In this document: in pieces, positions 9,034-18,959 of the stretch
Numbering within the stretch: position 1 is the stretch's first letter
Layout of the letters: each line of letters opens with the position of its first letter
NCBI GenBank assembly: GCA_012728595.1
Contig: JAAYEU010000083.1
Location: 1 to 43,959, forward strand
DNA length: 43,959 nt
Source: Tissierellia bacterium
GTDB taxonomy: Bacteria > Bacillota > Clostridia > Tissierellales > Tepidimicrobiaceae
Reading direction: 5' to 3'
Notes under the pieces: model-generated
Database searches by the model: none
What the model was told of the DNA's origin: nothing
What the model saw: only the letters and a program-made list of their open reading frames with translations
Made by a program: the position numbers and the translations under genes

Positions 9034-10432
9034 AATATTATCAGCCTATTTGTTTCCACACCCTCCCATTATAATCGAAGAAGTAGGTGGGAAGGAAAGG
9101 AAAAAGGCAATAAAGACCTTGGAAGGCTGCCAAGCATTAGCTCGGGATATAGGAGAGAAAAAGCCTAGCACCATAATCCTTGTTACACCTCATGGTCCCT
9201 TATTTAGAGATGCCATATCCATATCCACAAGTCCCACATTGGAAGGGGATTTTGGAGACTTTGGAGCAGCCCATGTAAGGTTAAAGTTTGAAAACCATCT
9301 AGGATTGGTTAAGGATATTTTGCTGGAAAGCGGTAAGAAAGATATCCCCGTTGCCAATGTTAATAAAGATCTGGCTGAAAGCTTTAATATTAGCCTAAAA
9401 TTGGATCACGGTGCATTAGTACCCCTATATTTTGTGGATAAGCTATATAAGGACTTCAAACTTATCCACATAACCTACGGCCTATTATCTCCTAAAAAAT
9501 TATATGGCTTTGGCCAACTACTGCAGGAAGTAGTTCTAAAATCAGAGGAAAGTGCCATACTCATTGCTAGTGGAGATCTATCCCACAAATTATCCCATAG
9601 TGGTCCCTATTCCTATTCACCCTATGGCGAAAAATTCGATAAACAAATTGTTAATCTTTTGGAAAAAGGCGATTTTAAATCCATTGTAACCTTCGATCTA
9701 AGCTTAAGTGAAAAGGCCGGGGAGTGTGGCCTTAGGACTTTAATGATCCTTTCAGGCTTTATAGATGGGTTTAAGACTATACCACAAGTAGTGTCCTATG
9801 AAGGCCCCTTTGGAGTAGGCTACTGTAATGCTAAGTTTACGGTATTAGATGATAAGGAAGAGAAAATAATAGATGAAATAACCCGGATAGAGGAGGAAAG
9901 GATCCTTAAAGCTCGACAAGGGGAAGATGAATATGTAAAACTGGCTAGACTAAGCTTAGAACATTATGTTAAACATAAAGAGAGGATTGAAATTCCTGAA
10001 GGATTGAGCCAGGAGCTTTTAACAAATAGGGCTGGAGTTTTCGTCACCCTCAAGAAGGACGGCATGTTAAGAGGGTGTATAGGGACTATAGAGCCAACCC
10101 AAGGGAATATAGCCTTGGAGATAATAGAAAATGCCATCAGCGCTGGAATGAAGGATCCACGCTTTGAGCCCGTTGAGGAGGAGGAACTACCCTACCTGAT
10201 CTATTCAGTAGATGTCTTAATGGAGCCAGAACCCATTAGCTCAATGGAGGAATTAGATGTGGAAAAATACGGAGTAATAGTATCTAAAGGCTTTAGAAGG
10301 GGGCTTTTACTTCCTAATATAGAAGGAGTAGACACTCCACAAGAGCAGGTTAAAATTGCTCTACAAAAAGCCAATATATCGGAGTATGAGGATTATAAGC
10401 TAGAGCGTTTTGAGGTAATAAGGCATTTTTAA
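9026..10432 (+). CDS. AmmeMemoRadiSam system protein: MEMO domain fused to AMMECR1 domain
   Basis: N-terminal 'SAYLFPHPPIIIEEVGG...ASGDLSHKLS' (MEMO); C-terminal 'GVFVTLKKDGMLRGCIGTIEPTQGNIALEIIENAISAGMKDPRFEPV' (AMMECR1). Confidence 0.9.
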   Translation: MGKILSAYLFPHPPIIIEEVGGKERKKAIKTLEGCQALARDIGEKKPSTIILVTPHGPLFRDAISISTSPTLEGDFGDFGAAHVRLKFENHLGLVKDILLESGKKDIPVANVNKDLAESFNISLKLDHGALVPLYFVDKLYKDFKLIHITYGLLSPKKLYGFGQLLQEVVLKSEESAILIASGDLSHKLSHSGPYSYSPYGEKFDKQIVNLLEKGDFKSIVTFDLSLSEKAGECGLRTLMILSGFIDGFKTIPQVVSYEGPFGVGYCNAKFTVLDDKEEKIIDEITRIEEERILKARQGEDEYVKLARLSLEHYVKHKERIEIPEGLSQELLTNRAGVFVTLKKDGMLRGCIGTIEPTQGNIALEIIENAISAGMKDPRFEPVEEEELPYLIYSVDVLMEPEPISSMEELDVEKYGVIVSKGFRRGLLLPNIEGVDTPQEQVKIALQKANISEYEDYKLERFEVIRHF

Positions 10433-10445
10433 GGGGGTTTAAATT

Positions 10446-11420
10446 ATGGAATGCATGTATTATGAAAAAATGGAAGACAATCTAGTAAGATGTCTTTTAT
10501 GTCCTCATAGATGCATAATCAAGGATGGCAATACGGGCATATGTAGGGTCAGAAAAAATGTAGAGGGGACCTTGATTTCCTTAAACTATGGGAAGATTAC
10601 ATCCTATGCTTACGATCCCATAGAAAAAAAACCCCTATACCACTTCTATCCCGGCTCTAACATACTATCCATTGGAAGCTTTGGCTGTAATCTAGCCTGT
10701 GATTTTTGTCAAAACTGGGAAATAGCCCATGAAGAATCTCTAACTATGGAAATAGAGGATGAGGATGTAATAATATTGGGCAGGGCTAGGGGGTCCATTG
10801 GAATTGCCTATACCTACAATGAACCTACCATATCCTATGAATATGTCTACCATATGGCCAAGCTGGCAAGGAGGGAAGGGTTAAAAAATGTTTTAGTAAC
10901 CAATGGCTATATCAATGAGGAACCATTAGAAAGGCTACTACCCCATATAGATGCCATGAACATAGACTTAAAGGCCATAAGAGACGATTATTATAAAACC
11001 ATATGTAAGGGTAGTTTAGAACCGGTTTTAAAGACTATCCAGCAGGCAGTAGGCAAAACCCATGTAGAAATTACCACCCTGATAGTAGAGGGAAAAAATA
11101 GCAGCCATGAGGAAATAGAGGAGTTAGCCAAATGGATAAGCAGTATCGACAAATCCATACCCCTCCATTTGTCTAAATACTTCCCAGCCTATAAGATGAA
11201 GTTGCCAGAAACTACCTATGATACCCTGGTAAAGGCAAAGAAGATTGCCAGGGAGTATCTGGATTATGTGTATATAGGCAATGTATGGGGAGTTGATAAT
11301 AACAGCTATTGTCCTAATTGCATGAATCAGATTGTAAACAGATACGACAAGGGTGAAATAAAAGGTATAGAAGGCGGACAATGTACTAAATGTGGCCAGA
11401 AAATAAATATAGTATATTAA
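10446..11420 (+). CDS. AmmeMemoRadiSam system radical SAM enzyme
   Basis: 'CNLACDFCQNWEIAH' CxxxCxxC motif; 'YTYNEPTISYEYV'; C-terminal 'CPNCMNQ...CTKCGQKI'. Confidence 0.92.
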   Translation: MECMYYEKMEDNLVRCLLCPHRCIIKDGNTGICRVRKNVEGTLISLNYGKITSYAYDPIEKKPLYHFYPGSNILSIGSFGCNLACDFCQNWEIAHEESLTMEIEDEDVIILGRARGSIGIAYTYNEPTISYEYVYHMAKLARREGLKNVLVTNGYINEEPLERLLPHIDAMNIDLKAIRDDYYKTICKGSLEPVLKTIQQAVGKTHVEITTLIVEGKNSSHEEIEELAKWISSIDKSIPLHLSKYFPAYKMKLPETTYDTLVKAKKIAREYLDYVYIGNVWGVDNNSYCPNCMNQIVNRYDKGEIKGIEGGQCTKCGQKINIVY

Positions 11421-11513
11421 ATTCTTCTAGCCAAGCACAAAGGGGATTATTGTGAATAATATATAATAATAGGGCAATAATCCTAGTAAACAAGTTGTCG
11501 AGGGGCTGATTTT

Positions 11514-11708
11514 ATGTATTGTAAACTCTGTAATGAAAAGGGAGAGAGTAGCATAAACCTTCTTGGAACCAACCTCTGCATGGACTGTTTTAGGGCTATT
11601 GCTAATACTCCTATTTCCCATAAGAAATACGATTATTATAAGGAATTAGTAAAGGAGATTTTAAAAGAATATATATATCAGAGGACAAACTTAGACCCCG
11701 TTAAGTAA
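11514..11708 (+). CDS. Sigma-G inhibitor Gin (CsfB)
   Basis: 64 aa with two CxxC motifs (MYCKLCNEKG...LCMDCFRAIA); immediately upstream of the decarboxylase-tmk-darA cluster as in other Firmicutes. Confidence 0.8.
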   Translation: MYCKLCNEKGESSINLLGTNLCMDCFRAIANTPISHKKYDYYKELVKEILKEYIYQRTNLDPVK

Positions 11709-11724
11709 AGGCGGGGTTAAATTT

Positions 11725-13167
11725 TTGATTTTATTTGATAGGAAGGTGGACTCTATGAAAACACCCATTTTAGATGAGCTTAAGAAACTGACAAGGGAAA
11801 AACCCATCTCCTTCCATACCCCTGGCCATAAGGGGAAGAACACTTTAGCCAATTGGAAGGAATTGATACCTCAAATAGATTTAACTGAACTGCCTGGCTT
11901 GGACAACCTTCATGACCCTAGTGGGGTTATAGCTGAAAGCTTGAAGCTAGCGGCTAAAAGCTTTGGGGCCAAGGAAACCCTCTATTCCGTAAACGGCACT
12001 ACAGGAGGCCTCTACATAGCCTTAGCTGCCATAACTAAGCCAGGAGATAAGATACTAATCCAAAGAAACTCCCACAGGTCCATCTACAACGGGGCCATAT
12101 TAAATAGGTTGGATATAGAATATATCTATCCCAACTACAATAAAAGATATGGACTCTTCACAGGAGTAAACCCAAAGGCCATAGAAAAGAAGCTTAAAGA
12201 GGATTCCAATATAAGGGCGGTAGTCATAACCTATCCCAACTACTACGGCATCTGTTCCCATATAAAGGCAATAGCAGATATAGTCCACAAATATGATAGA
12301 ATATTATTAGTAGATGAGGCACACGGAAGCCATTTTGTCTTTTCCGAACGACTGCCTATGTCTGCTTTAGAAGGGGGAGCAGACCTATCCGTCCAAAGCA
12401 TACATAAAACTTTACCAAGTTTTACTCAAACCTCCATGATTCATGTGGGCTCTAAGCGGGTAGATATAGAAAAATTAAAATCCATGTCTTCCCTTTACCA
12501 AACCACCAGTCCTTCCTATCTATTTATGGCATCCTTAGAAATAGCAAGGGCCTATATGGAAGGGGAAGGAAGGGAGAGGTTAGAAAGGAATATCCTATTT
12601 ATAGAAGAGCTAACAGAGCAACTGAATGAAAAGGATAGAATCCATGTCTTTACAGGGGATGAAGAGGATAAAAGCATATTTGACAAGGATATAACTAAAA
12701 TACTATTTGCCATAGACGGAATACCAGCACCTAAAGTAAGCCAAATCTTAAGAAGGGATTACAATATCTATCTGGAGATGGAGGATGATAGATACTGCTT
12801 AGCTTTGGCAAGCCTTATGAACGAAAAGAGGGATTTTCAGCTATTGAAGGAAGCCCTGATGGATATAGCTGATAGGGAATATTGTCACCAGGAATATAGC
12901 CAAGCAGTTGACATATTTAAACCAGAAATAATGCTCCCTATATATGAGGCCTTTTATAAGTCCAAGAGGGTGATAGATTTAAAGCAAAGCATAGGAAAGA
13001 CTTCGGCAGCCTTTATAATTCCTTACCCACCAGGTATCCCCCTTCTATGCCCAGGAGAAAGGATTACAGAAGGTCTAGTGGACTATTTAGAATTCTTAAT
13101 GGATAAAGGAATAGAAATAATCGGATTAATAGGCTATAATAAAGAAAAAATAGAAGTAATAGACTAA
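11725..13167 (+). CDS. Aminotransferase class I/II-fold Orn/Lys/Arg decarboxylase
   Basis: 'FHTPGHKGK', 'LYSVNGTTGGLYIAL', 'LLVDEAHGSHF', 'SIHKTLPSFTQTSMIHV'. Start may be ATG 11755. Confidence 0.92.
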   Translation: MILFDRKVDSMKTPILDELKKLTREKPISFHTPGHKGKNTLANWKELIPQIDLTELPGLDNLHDPSGVIAESLKLAAKSFGAKETLYSVNGTTGGLYIALAAITKPGDKILIQRNSHRSIYNGAILNRLDIEYIYPNYNKRYGLFTGVNPKAIEKKLKEDSNIRAVVITYPNYYGICSHIKAIADIVHKYDRILLVDEAHGSHFVFSERLPMSALEGGADLSVQSIHKTLPSFTQTSMIHVGSKRVDIEKLKSMSSLYQTTSPSYLFMASLEIARAYMEGEGRERLERNILFIEELTEQLNEKDRIHVFTGDEEDKSIFDKDITKILFAIDGIPAPKVSQILRRDYNIYLEMEDDRYCLALASLMNEKRDFQLLKEALMDIADREYCHQEYSQAVDIFKPEIMLPIYEAFYKSKRVIDLKQSIGKTSAAFIIPYPPGIPLLCPGERITEGLVDYLEFLMDKGIEIIGLIGYNKEKIEVID

Positions 13168-13182
13168 GAAGGGAATGACTAG

Positions 13183-13821
13183 ATGTTGAAGGGAATATTT
13201 ATTACTTTAGAAGGACCAGATGGGTCAGGCAAAAGTACCATCATGAAAATGGTAGCCGACCATCTGAGGAAGAAAAATTTAGATATTTTATGGACCAGAG
13301 AACCAGGAGGAACTCCGATAGGTGAAAGGATTAGGGATATAATATTGGATGATAATAATCAAGATATGGCCTTTGAAACGGAAGCCCTTTTATATGCTGC
13401 ATCTAGAGGACAGCACGTCCACGAAAAGATTTTGCCAGCCTTAGAAAAGGGGCAAATCGTACTATGTGAAAGGTTTATACTATCCAGCTTAGCCTATCAG
13501 GGTGTAGGGAGGGGACTGGGAATAGAAAGGGTAAAGGCTATAAACGACTTTGCCATTAAAGGCCTTAGGCCAGATTTAACCCTCTTCTTCCATGTAGACC
13601 CAGCCACTACTCTACAGAGGAAGACTTCAAAAAAAGGGGGAGATAGACTGGAAAAGGAAGGGGTAGACTTTCACAAAAAGGTATATGATGGGTATATGGA
13701 ACTATTAGACAAATATCCAGAGGATATTCAAATAATAGATGCCACTAAACCCATAGAGGAAGTATTTAAGCAGAGCATTAGCCATATAGAGAAAATTCTT
13801 AAAAGGAGGGGTGTGGAATGA
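13183..13821 (+). CDS. tmk: dTMP kinase
   Basis: 'GIFITLEGPDGSGKSTIMKMVADHL', 'TREPGGTPIGERIRDIILD', 'CERFILSSLAYQGVGRGLG'. Confidence 0.95.
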   Translation: MLKGIFITLEGPDGSGKSTIMKMVADHLRKKNLDILWTREPGGTPIGERIRDIILDDNNQDMAFETEALLYAASRGQHVHEKILPALEKGQIVLCERFILSSLAYQGVGRGLGIERVKAINDFAIKGLRPDLTLFFHVDPATTLQRKTSKKGGDRLEKEGVDFHKKVYDGYMELLDKYPEDIQIIDATKPIEEVFKQSISHIEKILKRRGVE

Positions 13822-14144
13822 AACTTATAATTGCCATCGTTCAAGACCAAGATGCTCCAGGCCTAATAGATGATTTGACTGAAAATGAATATAGGGTAAC
13901 CAAATTAGCCTCTACTGGAGGATTCTTAAAATCTGGCAATACCACCCTTTTAATGGGTGTTGAGGATGAAAAGGTGAAGGATGTAATAAGGATAATAGAG
14001 GATAACTGTAAAACAAGGGAAATGACCACATCTTTATTGACGGTCAATATGCCAGGGGAAACCTATATGCCATATCCATTGGAAGTTAAAATTGGAGGGG
14101 CTACCCTATTCATATTAGATGTGGTAGAACACCTAAGAATTTAG
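13818..14144 (+). CDS. darA: Cyclic-di-AMP receptor DarA/PstA (YaaQ family)
   Basis: 'MKLIIAIVQDQDAPGLIDDLTENEYRVTKLASTGGFLKSGNTTLLMGVEDEKV...YMPYPLEVKIGGATLFILDV'; ATGA overlap with tmk. Confidence 0.92.
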   Translation: MKLIIAIVQDQDAPGLIDDLTENEYRVTKLASTGGFLKSGNTTLLMGVEDEKVKDVIRIIEDNCKTREMTTSLLTVNMPGETYMPYPLEVKIGGATLFILDVVEHLRI

Positions 14145-14176
14145 AAATATCAAAGAATGTCTTTGGAGGGATTTAG

Positions 14177-14461
14177 ATGAGGTTGATAATAGCTATAGTA
14201 CAGAATGAATTTTCACCAAAGCTAATAAAAAGCCTTACAGCAAAAAATTATAGAACTACAAAGCTATCATCTACAGGAGGTTTTTTGAAATCAGGAAACA
14301 CCACCCTCTTAATAGGGGTCGAAACTGAAAAAGTTGATGAGGTAATAGAGATTATAAAAGAGGAATGTAAAGGCAAAAAGGTGAAAAATGGTGAAAAGGA
14401 AGTAACGGTAGGGGCTGCCAATATATTCATACTTGATATGGAAGACTTTATGAAGATATAA
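14177..14461 (+). CDS. Second DarA/YaaQ-like protein with shortened loop
   Basis: 'MRLIIAIVQNEFSPKLIKSLTAKNYRTTKLSSTGGFLKSGNTTLLIGVETEKV...GAANIFILDM'; clear tandem paralogue of 13818..14144. Confidence 0.9.
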   Translation: MRLIIAIVQNEFSPKLIKSLTAKNYRTTKLSSTGGFLKSGNTTLLIGVETEKVDEVIEIIKEECKGKKVKNGEKEVTVGAANIFILDMEDFMKI

Positions 14462-14475
14462 CGGTGGAGGATTTT

Positions 14476-15453
14476 ATGGACTTCAACGACATTGTTGGAC
14501 ACCAAAGAATTATAAAAAATTTACAAAAGGCTATAGAAAGGGGGCATCTATCCCATTGCTATCTATTTGAAGGAGAAGGTTCCTTAGGAAAAAAGAAGGT
14601 AGCCTTAGCCTTTGCAAAAACCCTACTCTGCAAGGAAGAAGACCTTACTCCTTGCAATAGATGTAAATCTTGTTTGAAATTCGATAGTGGGAATCATCCA
14701 GATTTAATATTAATAGAGCCTGAAAAGGGCTTGATTAAGAAAAAGCTAATAGACGATTTGATAAAGGATATGAATAAGGCTCCTTATGAGAGTAAAAGGA
14801 GGATCATAATCATAGACGATAGCCATGACATAGGGATAGAAGGACAAAATGCCTTGTTAAAGACTTTAGAGGAGCCCCCATCCTATATCAATATCATCCT
14901 CATAAGCCATAATAGCAACAACCTTATACCTACCATTTTGTCTAGATGTGAGATAGTTAAGTTTACTCCCATTGAAAGTGAAAAGATAGTAAATCTCCTG
15001 ACCAATAAATATGGAAAGACTGAGGAAGAAGCCCATTTCATTGCCAATTTTACCAAGGGGAGCATAGGAAAGGCCATAGCTCTTTGTCAATCCGATTCCT
15101 TCTTTGAAAAAAGGGATGAGATCATCCAGATTGTTGGGAGTATATTACAGGGAGATAAGACTAAAATATTTAACTCCATGGAATTCTTTTCAGAACACAA
15201 AGATGACTATCATGAATTATTGGACATTATCCTTTATTGGATTAGGGATTTGATAATATACCAAGAGACCAGGGATTCTAATTTAGTCCTAAATAAGGAC
15301 AAAATTCCATTAATATTAAATATCCCCAATTTAAAATTGGACAGGATTAATGGTATAATAGATACTATAATAGAAACTAAACAGAATATCGATAGAAATG
15401 TAAATTATCAACTTGCTATAGAAACTATGCTTTTAAAATTTCAGGAGGTTTAG
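14476..15453 (+). CDS. holB: DNA polymerase III delta' subunit
   Basis: 'DIVGHQRIIKNLQKAIERGHLSHCYLFEGEGSLGKKKVALAFAKTLLCKE...ALLKTLEEPP'. ATG 14476 after ggtggagg preferred over GTG 14464. Confidence 0.92.
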   Translation: MDFNDIVGHQRIIKNLQKAIERGHLSHCYLFEGEGSLGKKKVALAFAKTLLCKEEDLTPCNRCKSCLKFDSGNHPDLILIEPEKGLIKKKLIDDLIKDMNKAPYESKRRIIIIDDSHDIGIEGQNALLKTLEEPPSYINIILISHNSNNLIPTILSRCEIVKFTPIESEKIVNLLTNKYGKTEEEAHFIANFTKGSIGKAIALCQSDSFFEKRDEIIQIVGSILQGDKTKIFNSMEFFSEHKDDYHELLDIILYWIRDLIIYQETRDSNLVLNKDKIPLILNIPNLKLDRINGIIDTIIETKQNIDRNVNYQLAIETMLLKFQEV

Positions 15454-15456
15454 TAT

Positions 15457-16377
15457 ATGATAACAGTTGTAGGTGTAAGGTTTAAAAAGGCAGGAAAGAT
15501 CTATTATTTCGATCCAGATTCCTTAGATATAAATAAAGACGATTATGTAGTAGTTGAGACGGCTAGGGGGATTGAATTTGGTAACGTTACAGTAGGGCCT
15601 AAGCAGGTTTCAGAAGATGAAATAGTCCAACCCTTAAAGAAGGTTATAAGGGTTGCCCAGGAGGAAGACTTTATAATCCATCAGAATAATAAGGAAAAGG
15701 CTAAAGAGGCCTTCAAGATTTGTGAAAGAAAAATAGCAGAACACGGCCTAGAGATGAAGTTGATAGATGTAGAGTATACCTTTGATAATAATAAGGTAAT
15801 CTTCTATTTTACAGCCGATGGCAGGGTAGATTTTAGGGAGCTGGTAAGGGACTTAGCCGCCATCTTTAAGACCAGAATAGAGTTGAGGCAAATCGGTGTA
15901 AGGGATGAAGCTAAGATGATTGGGGGGCTAGGCCCTTGTGGTAAGCCCATATGCTGCGCTACCTTTTTAGGGGAATTTGAGCCAGTTTCCATCAAGATGG
16001 CCAAGGAGCAAAGCCTATCCCTAAACCCTAGTAAAATCTCCGGCTTGTGTGGCAGGCTTATGTGCTGCCTAAAATATGAACAGGAGGTATATGAAGAGTT
16101 ACTTAAAAACATACCAGCGGTAGGCAGTATAGTTTTAACCCCTGAAGGTAAGGGAACGGTAATAGAAACTTTTACCCTATTGCAGATGGTTAAAGTAAGG
16201 GTAAAGCTTGAAGACGATACGGAGGAATTGGTTAATTATAAAGTAGACGAGATAATATTAACCGATGAAAAGGACCCCGATTATGAAGTAGAAGAAGAGG
16301 AAGATATAGATGACATAGAGAATATAGAAAATTTAGAAGATGTGGAGGATATTGAGGAAATAGAGGAGATAGACTAA
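15457..16377 (+). CDS. ricT: PSP1 domain protein RicT/YaaT
   Basis: 'GGLGPCGKPICCATFLGEFEPVSIKMAKEQSLSLNPSKISGLCGRLMCCLKYE'; acidic C-terminal tail. Confidence 0.93.
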   Translation: MITVVGVRFKKAGKIYYFDPDSLDINKDDYVVVETARGIEFGNVTVGPKQVSEDEIVQPLKKVIRVAQEEDFIIHQNNKEKAKEAFKICERKIAEHGLEMKLIDVEYTFDNNKVIFYFTADGRVDFRELVRDLAAIFKTRIELRQIGVRDEAKMIGGLGPCGKPICCATFLGEFEPVSIKMAKEQSLSLNPSKISGLCGRLMCCLKYEQEVYEELLKNIPAVGSIVLTPEGKGTVIETFTLLQMVKVRVKLEDDTEELVNYKVDEIILTDEKDPDYEVEEEEDIDDIENIENLEDVEDIEEIEEID

Positions 16378-16483
16378 GGAGAACAAAAATAATCTTTAAT
16401 TACAAGAATTACCCTTTAATTATTAGCAGTAAAATGATAAAATTAAATCGTGGCATGAGACAAGGGTTTAGGGGGTGAAAAGT

Positions 16484-16651
16484 TTGGCATATGTAATTCA
16501 TGATTCATGCATTGCTTGTGGAGCTTGCGAGGCTGAATGCCCTACTGAAGCTATAAGCGCAGGAGATATCTATGTTATCGATCCAGATAAATGTATCGAT
16601 TGTGGCGCTTGTGCTAACGTATGTCCAGTAGACGCACCTCAACCAGAATAA
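16484..16651 (+). CDS. 2[4Fe-4S] ferredoxin
   Basis: TTG start after aggggg; (M)AYVIHDSCIACGACEAECPTEAISAGDIYVIDPDKCIDCGACANVCPVDAPQPE*. 55 aa; absent from the ORF track. Confidence 0.93.
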   Translation: MAYVIHDSCIACGACEAECPTEAISAGDIYVIDPDKCIDCGACANVCPVDAPQPE

Positions 16652-16662
16652 TAAACAAAATA

Positions 16663-16689
16663 AAAAGGCCCTGGAAAGGGCCTTTTTTA
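16663..16689 (+). terminator. Rho-independent terminator
   Basis: aaaaaggccctggaaagggcctttttt. Confidence 0.85.
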
Positions 16690-16708
16690 GTAATAGAGGA
16701 GAATGGAT

Positions 16709-17542
16709 ATGGAAAAAGGAATTCTTTATATATGCCCTACCCCAATAGGCAATTTAGAGGATATAACCCTAAGGACCCTAAGAGTATTAAGGGAAGTAGA
16801 TTTAATAGCAGCAGAAGACACTAGGCGTACTATTAAACTATTAAATCACTATGAGATAAAAAAGCCCTTAACCTCCTACCATGAACACAATAAGAAAGCC
16901 AAGGGAGAGTTTCTAATTGAAAAATTAAAGGAAGGAAAGTCCATTGGTCTTGTAACCGATGCTGGTATGCCCGGCATATCCGATCCAGGAGAGGATTTAA
17001 TCAAACTAGCCATAGAAAACGCCATAGAGCTAGTAGTCCTGCCAGGACCAACGGCATCCATTACCGCCTTGGTAAACTCCGGCCTTCCTACGGGGAAATT
17101 TGCCTTTGAAGGATTTTTGCCCTCTAAAAGGAAGGAGCGGATTAAGGAATTGGAGAGCTTAAAGGATGAAACAAGGACTATAATAGTCTACGAAGCCCCC
17201 CATAGGTTGTTATCCCTTCTAAAGGATATAAAGGAAACTCTAGGGGATAGGAGGATATCCATATCTCGAGAACTAACCAAAATCCATGAGGAAACCTTTA
17301 GAGGCTGCGTATCAGAAGGGATAAAGAAATTTGAAGCTGAAAAGCCTAAAGGGGAGTTCGTACTCATTATAGAGGGAGCCCAATTAAAAGAGGGGGACCA
17401 ATTTGAGGATATAAGTCTTGAGGAGCATATAAAATTATATATGGAAGAAGGCCTTACTAAGAAGGATGCTATTAAAAAGGTAGCCAAAATAAGGGGCATA
17501 CCTAAGAACACAGTCTATAAGGAGAGCCTAAAAATAAAATAA
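16709..17542 (+). CDS. rsmI: 16S rRNA (cytidine(1402)-2'-O)-methyltransferase
   Basis: 'LYICPTPIGNLEDITLRTLRVLREVDLIAAEDTRRTIKLLNHY', 'GLVTDAGMPGISDPGEDLI', 'VVLPGPTASITALVNSGLP'. Confidence 0.94.
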   Translation: MEKGILYICPTPIGNLEDITLRTLRVLREVDLIAAEDTRRTIKLLNHYEIKKPLTSYHEHNKKAKGEFLIEKLKEGKSIGLVTDAGMPGISDPGEDLIKLAIENAIELVVLPGPTASITALVNSGLPTGKFAFEGFLPSKRKERIKELESLKDETRTIIVYEAPHRLLSLLKDIKETLGDRRISISRELTKIHEETFRGCVSEGIKKFEAEKPKGEFVLIIEGAQLKEGDQFEDISLEEHIKLYMEEGLTKKDAIKKVAKIRGIPKNTVYKESLKIK

Positions 17543-17572
17543 TACCCGTCCAAATTGGCGGGTACTAGTTTT
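17543..17572. terminator. Bidirectional terminator between rsmI and abrB
   Basis: tacccgtccaaattggcgggtactagtttta. Confidence 0.6.
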
Positions 17573-17816
17573 ATTTTCTTAGCTCCTCTCTACAAGCTGG
17601 GCAGATATTCTTTCCTTTAAAGGAAGTTACATCCTTAGCTTGTCCACAGAAGATGCAGGCAGGAGCGTATTTCTTTAATATTATTTGCTCTCCTTCCACA
17701 AAGATCTCCAAAGCATCCTTTACATCGATGTCTAGATGCCTTCTTAACTCGATAGGTATAACAACCCTACCAAGTTCATCTACCTTTCTTACTATCCCCG
17801 TTGACTTCATAATCAT
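17571..17816 (-). CDS. abrB: AbrB-family transition-state regulator
   Basis: 'MKSTGIVRKVDELGRVVIPIELRRHLDIDVKDALEIFVEGEQIILKKYAPACIFCG'. Confidence 0.93.
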   Translation of the reverse strand: MIMKSTGIVRKVDELGRVVIPIELRRHLDIDVKDALEIFVEGEQIILKKYAPACIFCGQAKDVTSFKGKNICPACREELRK

Positions 17817-17952
17817 TCCTCCTAATATAAAAATTTAATAAAATCGACTAAATTCTACATAAAAACAATACCATAAATTCCAAAATAAGTCAACATAAAA
17901 TGTTATTTTGTCATTAAAAATTTTATTTTATCATCTTTTAAGAGGTGAGAAG

Positions 17953-18948
17953 ATGTATAATGTTAATGAAGAGCTGAAAGAGAAGATAATCAATTTAAAT
18001 AAATTGTTGTTGGACAAATATAGGGAAATTTTTTCCCTAGACGGAACGACTCTTAGAAATTTCATCCAAAGGGAAATAGGAGAGGTTAAGAAAATTAATA
18101 GACTTTCCCAAGAGGAATTAAGCCATATTACAAAAAAGGGAGGCCTATTGGGGGTCGATGGTTCCAATAACAGGGTAGGAGGAGCCTATCCTCACTTTGT
18201 AGAAATCTACCAGGCTTTAGCCAAGTCTACAATCCATGCAAATGAGCCCATCTATAAAACCGACTTTTACAGCCCCCTCTGTCCAGAAAATGAGAATAGG
18301 GACAACTTAGAAAATCCCCTGGAAGAGGACCAATCCATTAGGAGTAAAAAGCTTTCCGCCATAGAGGTAGAGGTTGCCCTAGAGGGAGTAAGAAGGTTTA
18401 AACCCTATGCAGTAATAATGGATGGTTCCCTTATCCGTTACGATATAGAATGCTACGATAGATGGCAGGAATTGAGAGAGGAGTGCGAAGAAAAAAATAT
18501 TATATTAATCGGAGTAATCAAGGATATCAAAACCTATATAATAGGGGATTTATTGGTTAAGAATGGCTTATTATCTAAAAGGGAACTCTTCTACGATCGG
18601 GAATTGCTATATGGCCTATTGGAATATGGGGAGATAATAGAAATTTCCGCTGGAGTGACCAAAAAAGCCCAAGAAGGTTTTGCTTCCTTGTTTATGAGGA
18701 GTTCAAAAGCCCCAAGCGTAATAGGGATGGACATCTTAGACAGCCAAAGGGAGTACTTAGAGGAGATGGCAAGGCTTGTATTGACCCTTACTCCACAGGA
18801 TGGCCGGGGAGTACCCTTATGGATAGATATAGTGGATAGGGAAGTAAGGATAACCGACCAATTGATAAGGGGGTTACTGGAAAGCTATTTGGATAGGGAG
18901 ATATTAGAAAAACTATTCATATCCGAAAGGGATAAAAGGACTTTATAG
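17953..18948 (+). CDS. nurA: NurA domain nuclease
   Basis: 'KKGGLLGVDGSNNRVGGAYPHFVEIYQALAKS', 'AVIMDGSLIRYDIE', C-terminal 'VPLWIDIVDREVRITDQLI'; start at ATG 17953 (RBS aagaggtg). Confidence 0.85.
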   Translation: MYNVNEELKEKIINLNKLLLDKYREIFSLDGTTLRNFIQREIGEVKKINRLSQEELSHITKKGGLLGVDGSNNRVGGAYPHFVEIYQALAKSTIHANEPIYKTDFYSPLCPENENRDNLENPLEEDQSIRSKKLSAIEVEVALEGVRRFKPYAVIMDGSLIRYDIECYDRWQELREECEEKNIILIGVIKDIKTYIIGDLLVKNGLLSKRELFYDRELLYGLLEYGEIIEISAGVTKKAQEGFASLFMRSSKAPSVIGMDILDSQREYLEEMARLVLTLTPQDGRGVPLWIDIVDREVRITDQLIRGLLESYLDREILEKLFISERDKRTL

Positions 18949-18959
18949 GAGGGATTAAG

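Noticed and set aside
16621-16824. Plus-strand ORF MSSRRTSTRIINKIKRPWKGPFL...
   Set aside because: Overlaps the ferredoxin end, a terminator and the rsmI start in another frame; translation of the terminator gives its apparent protein.
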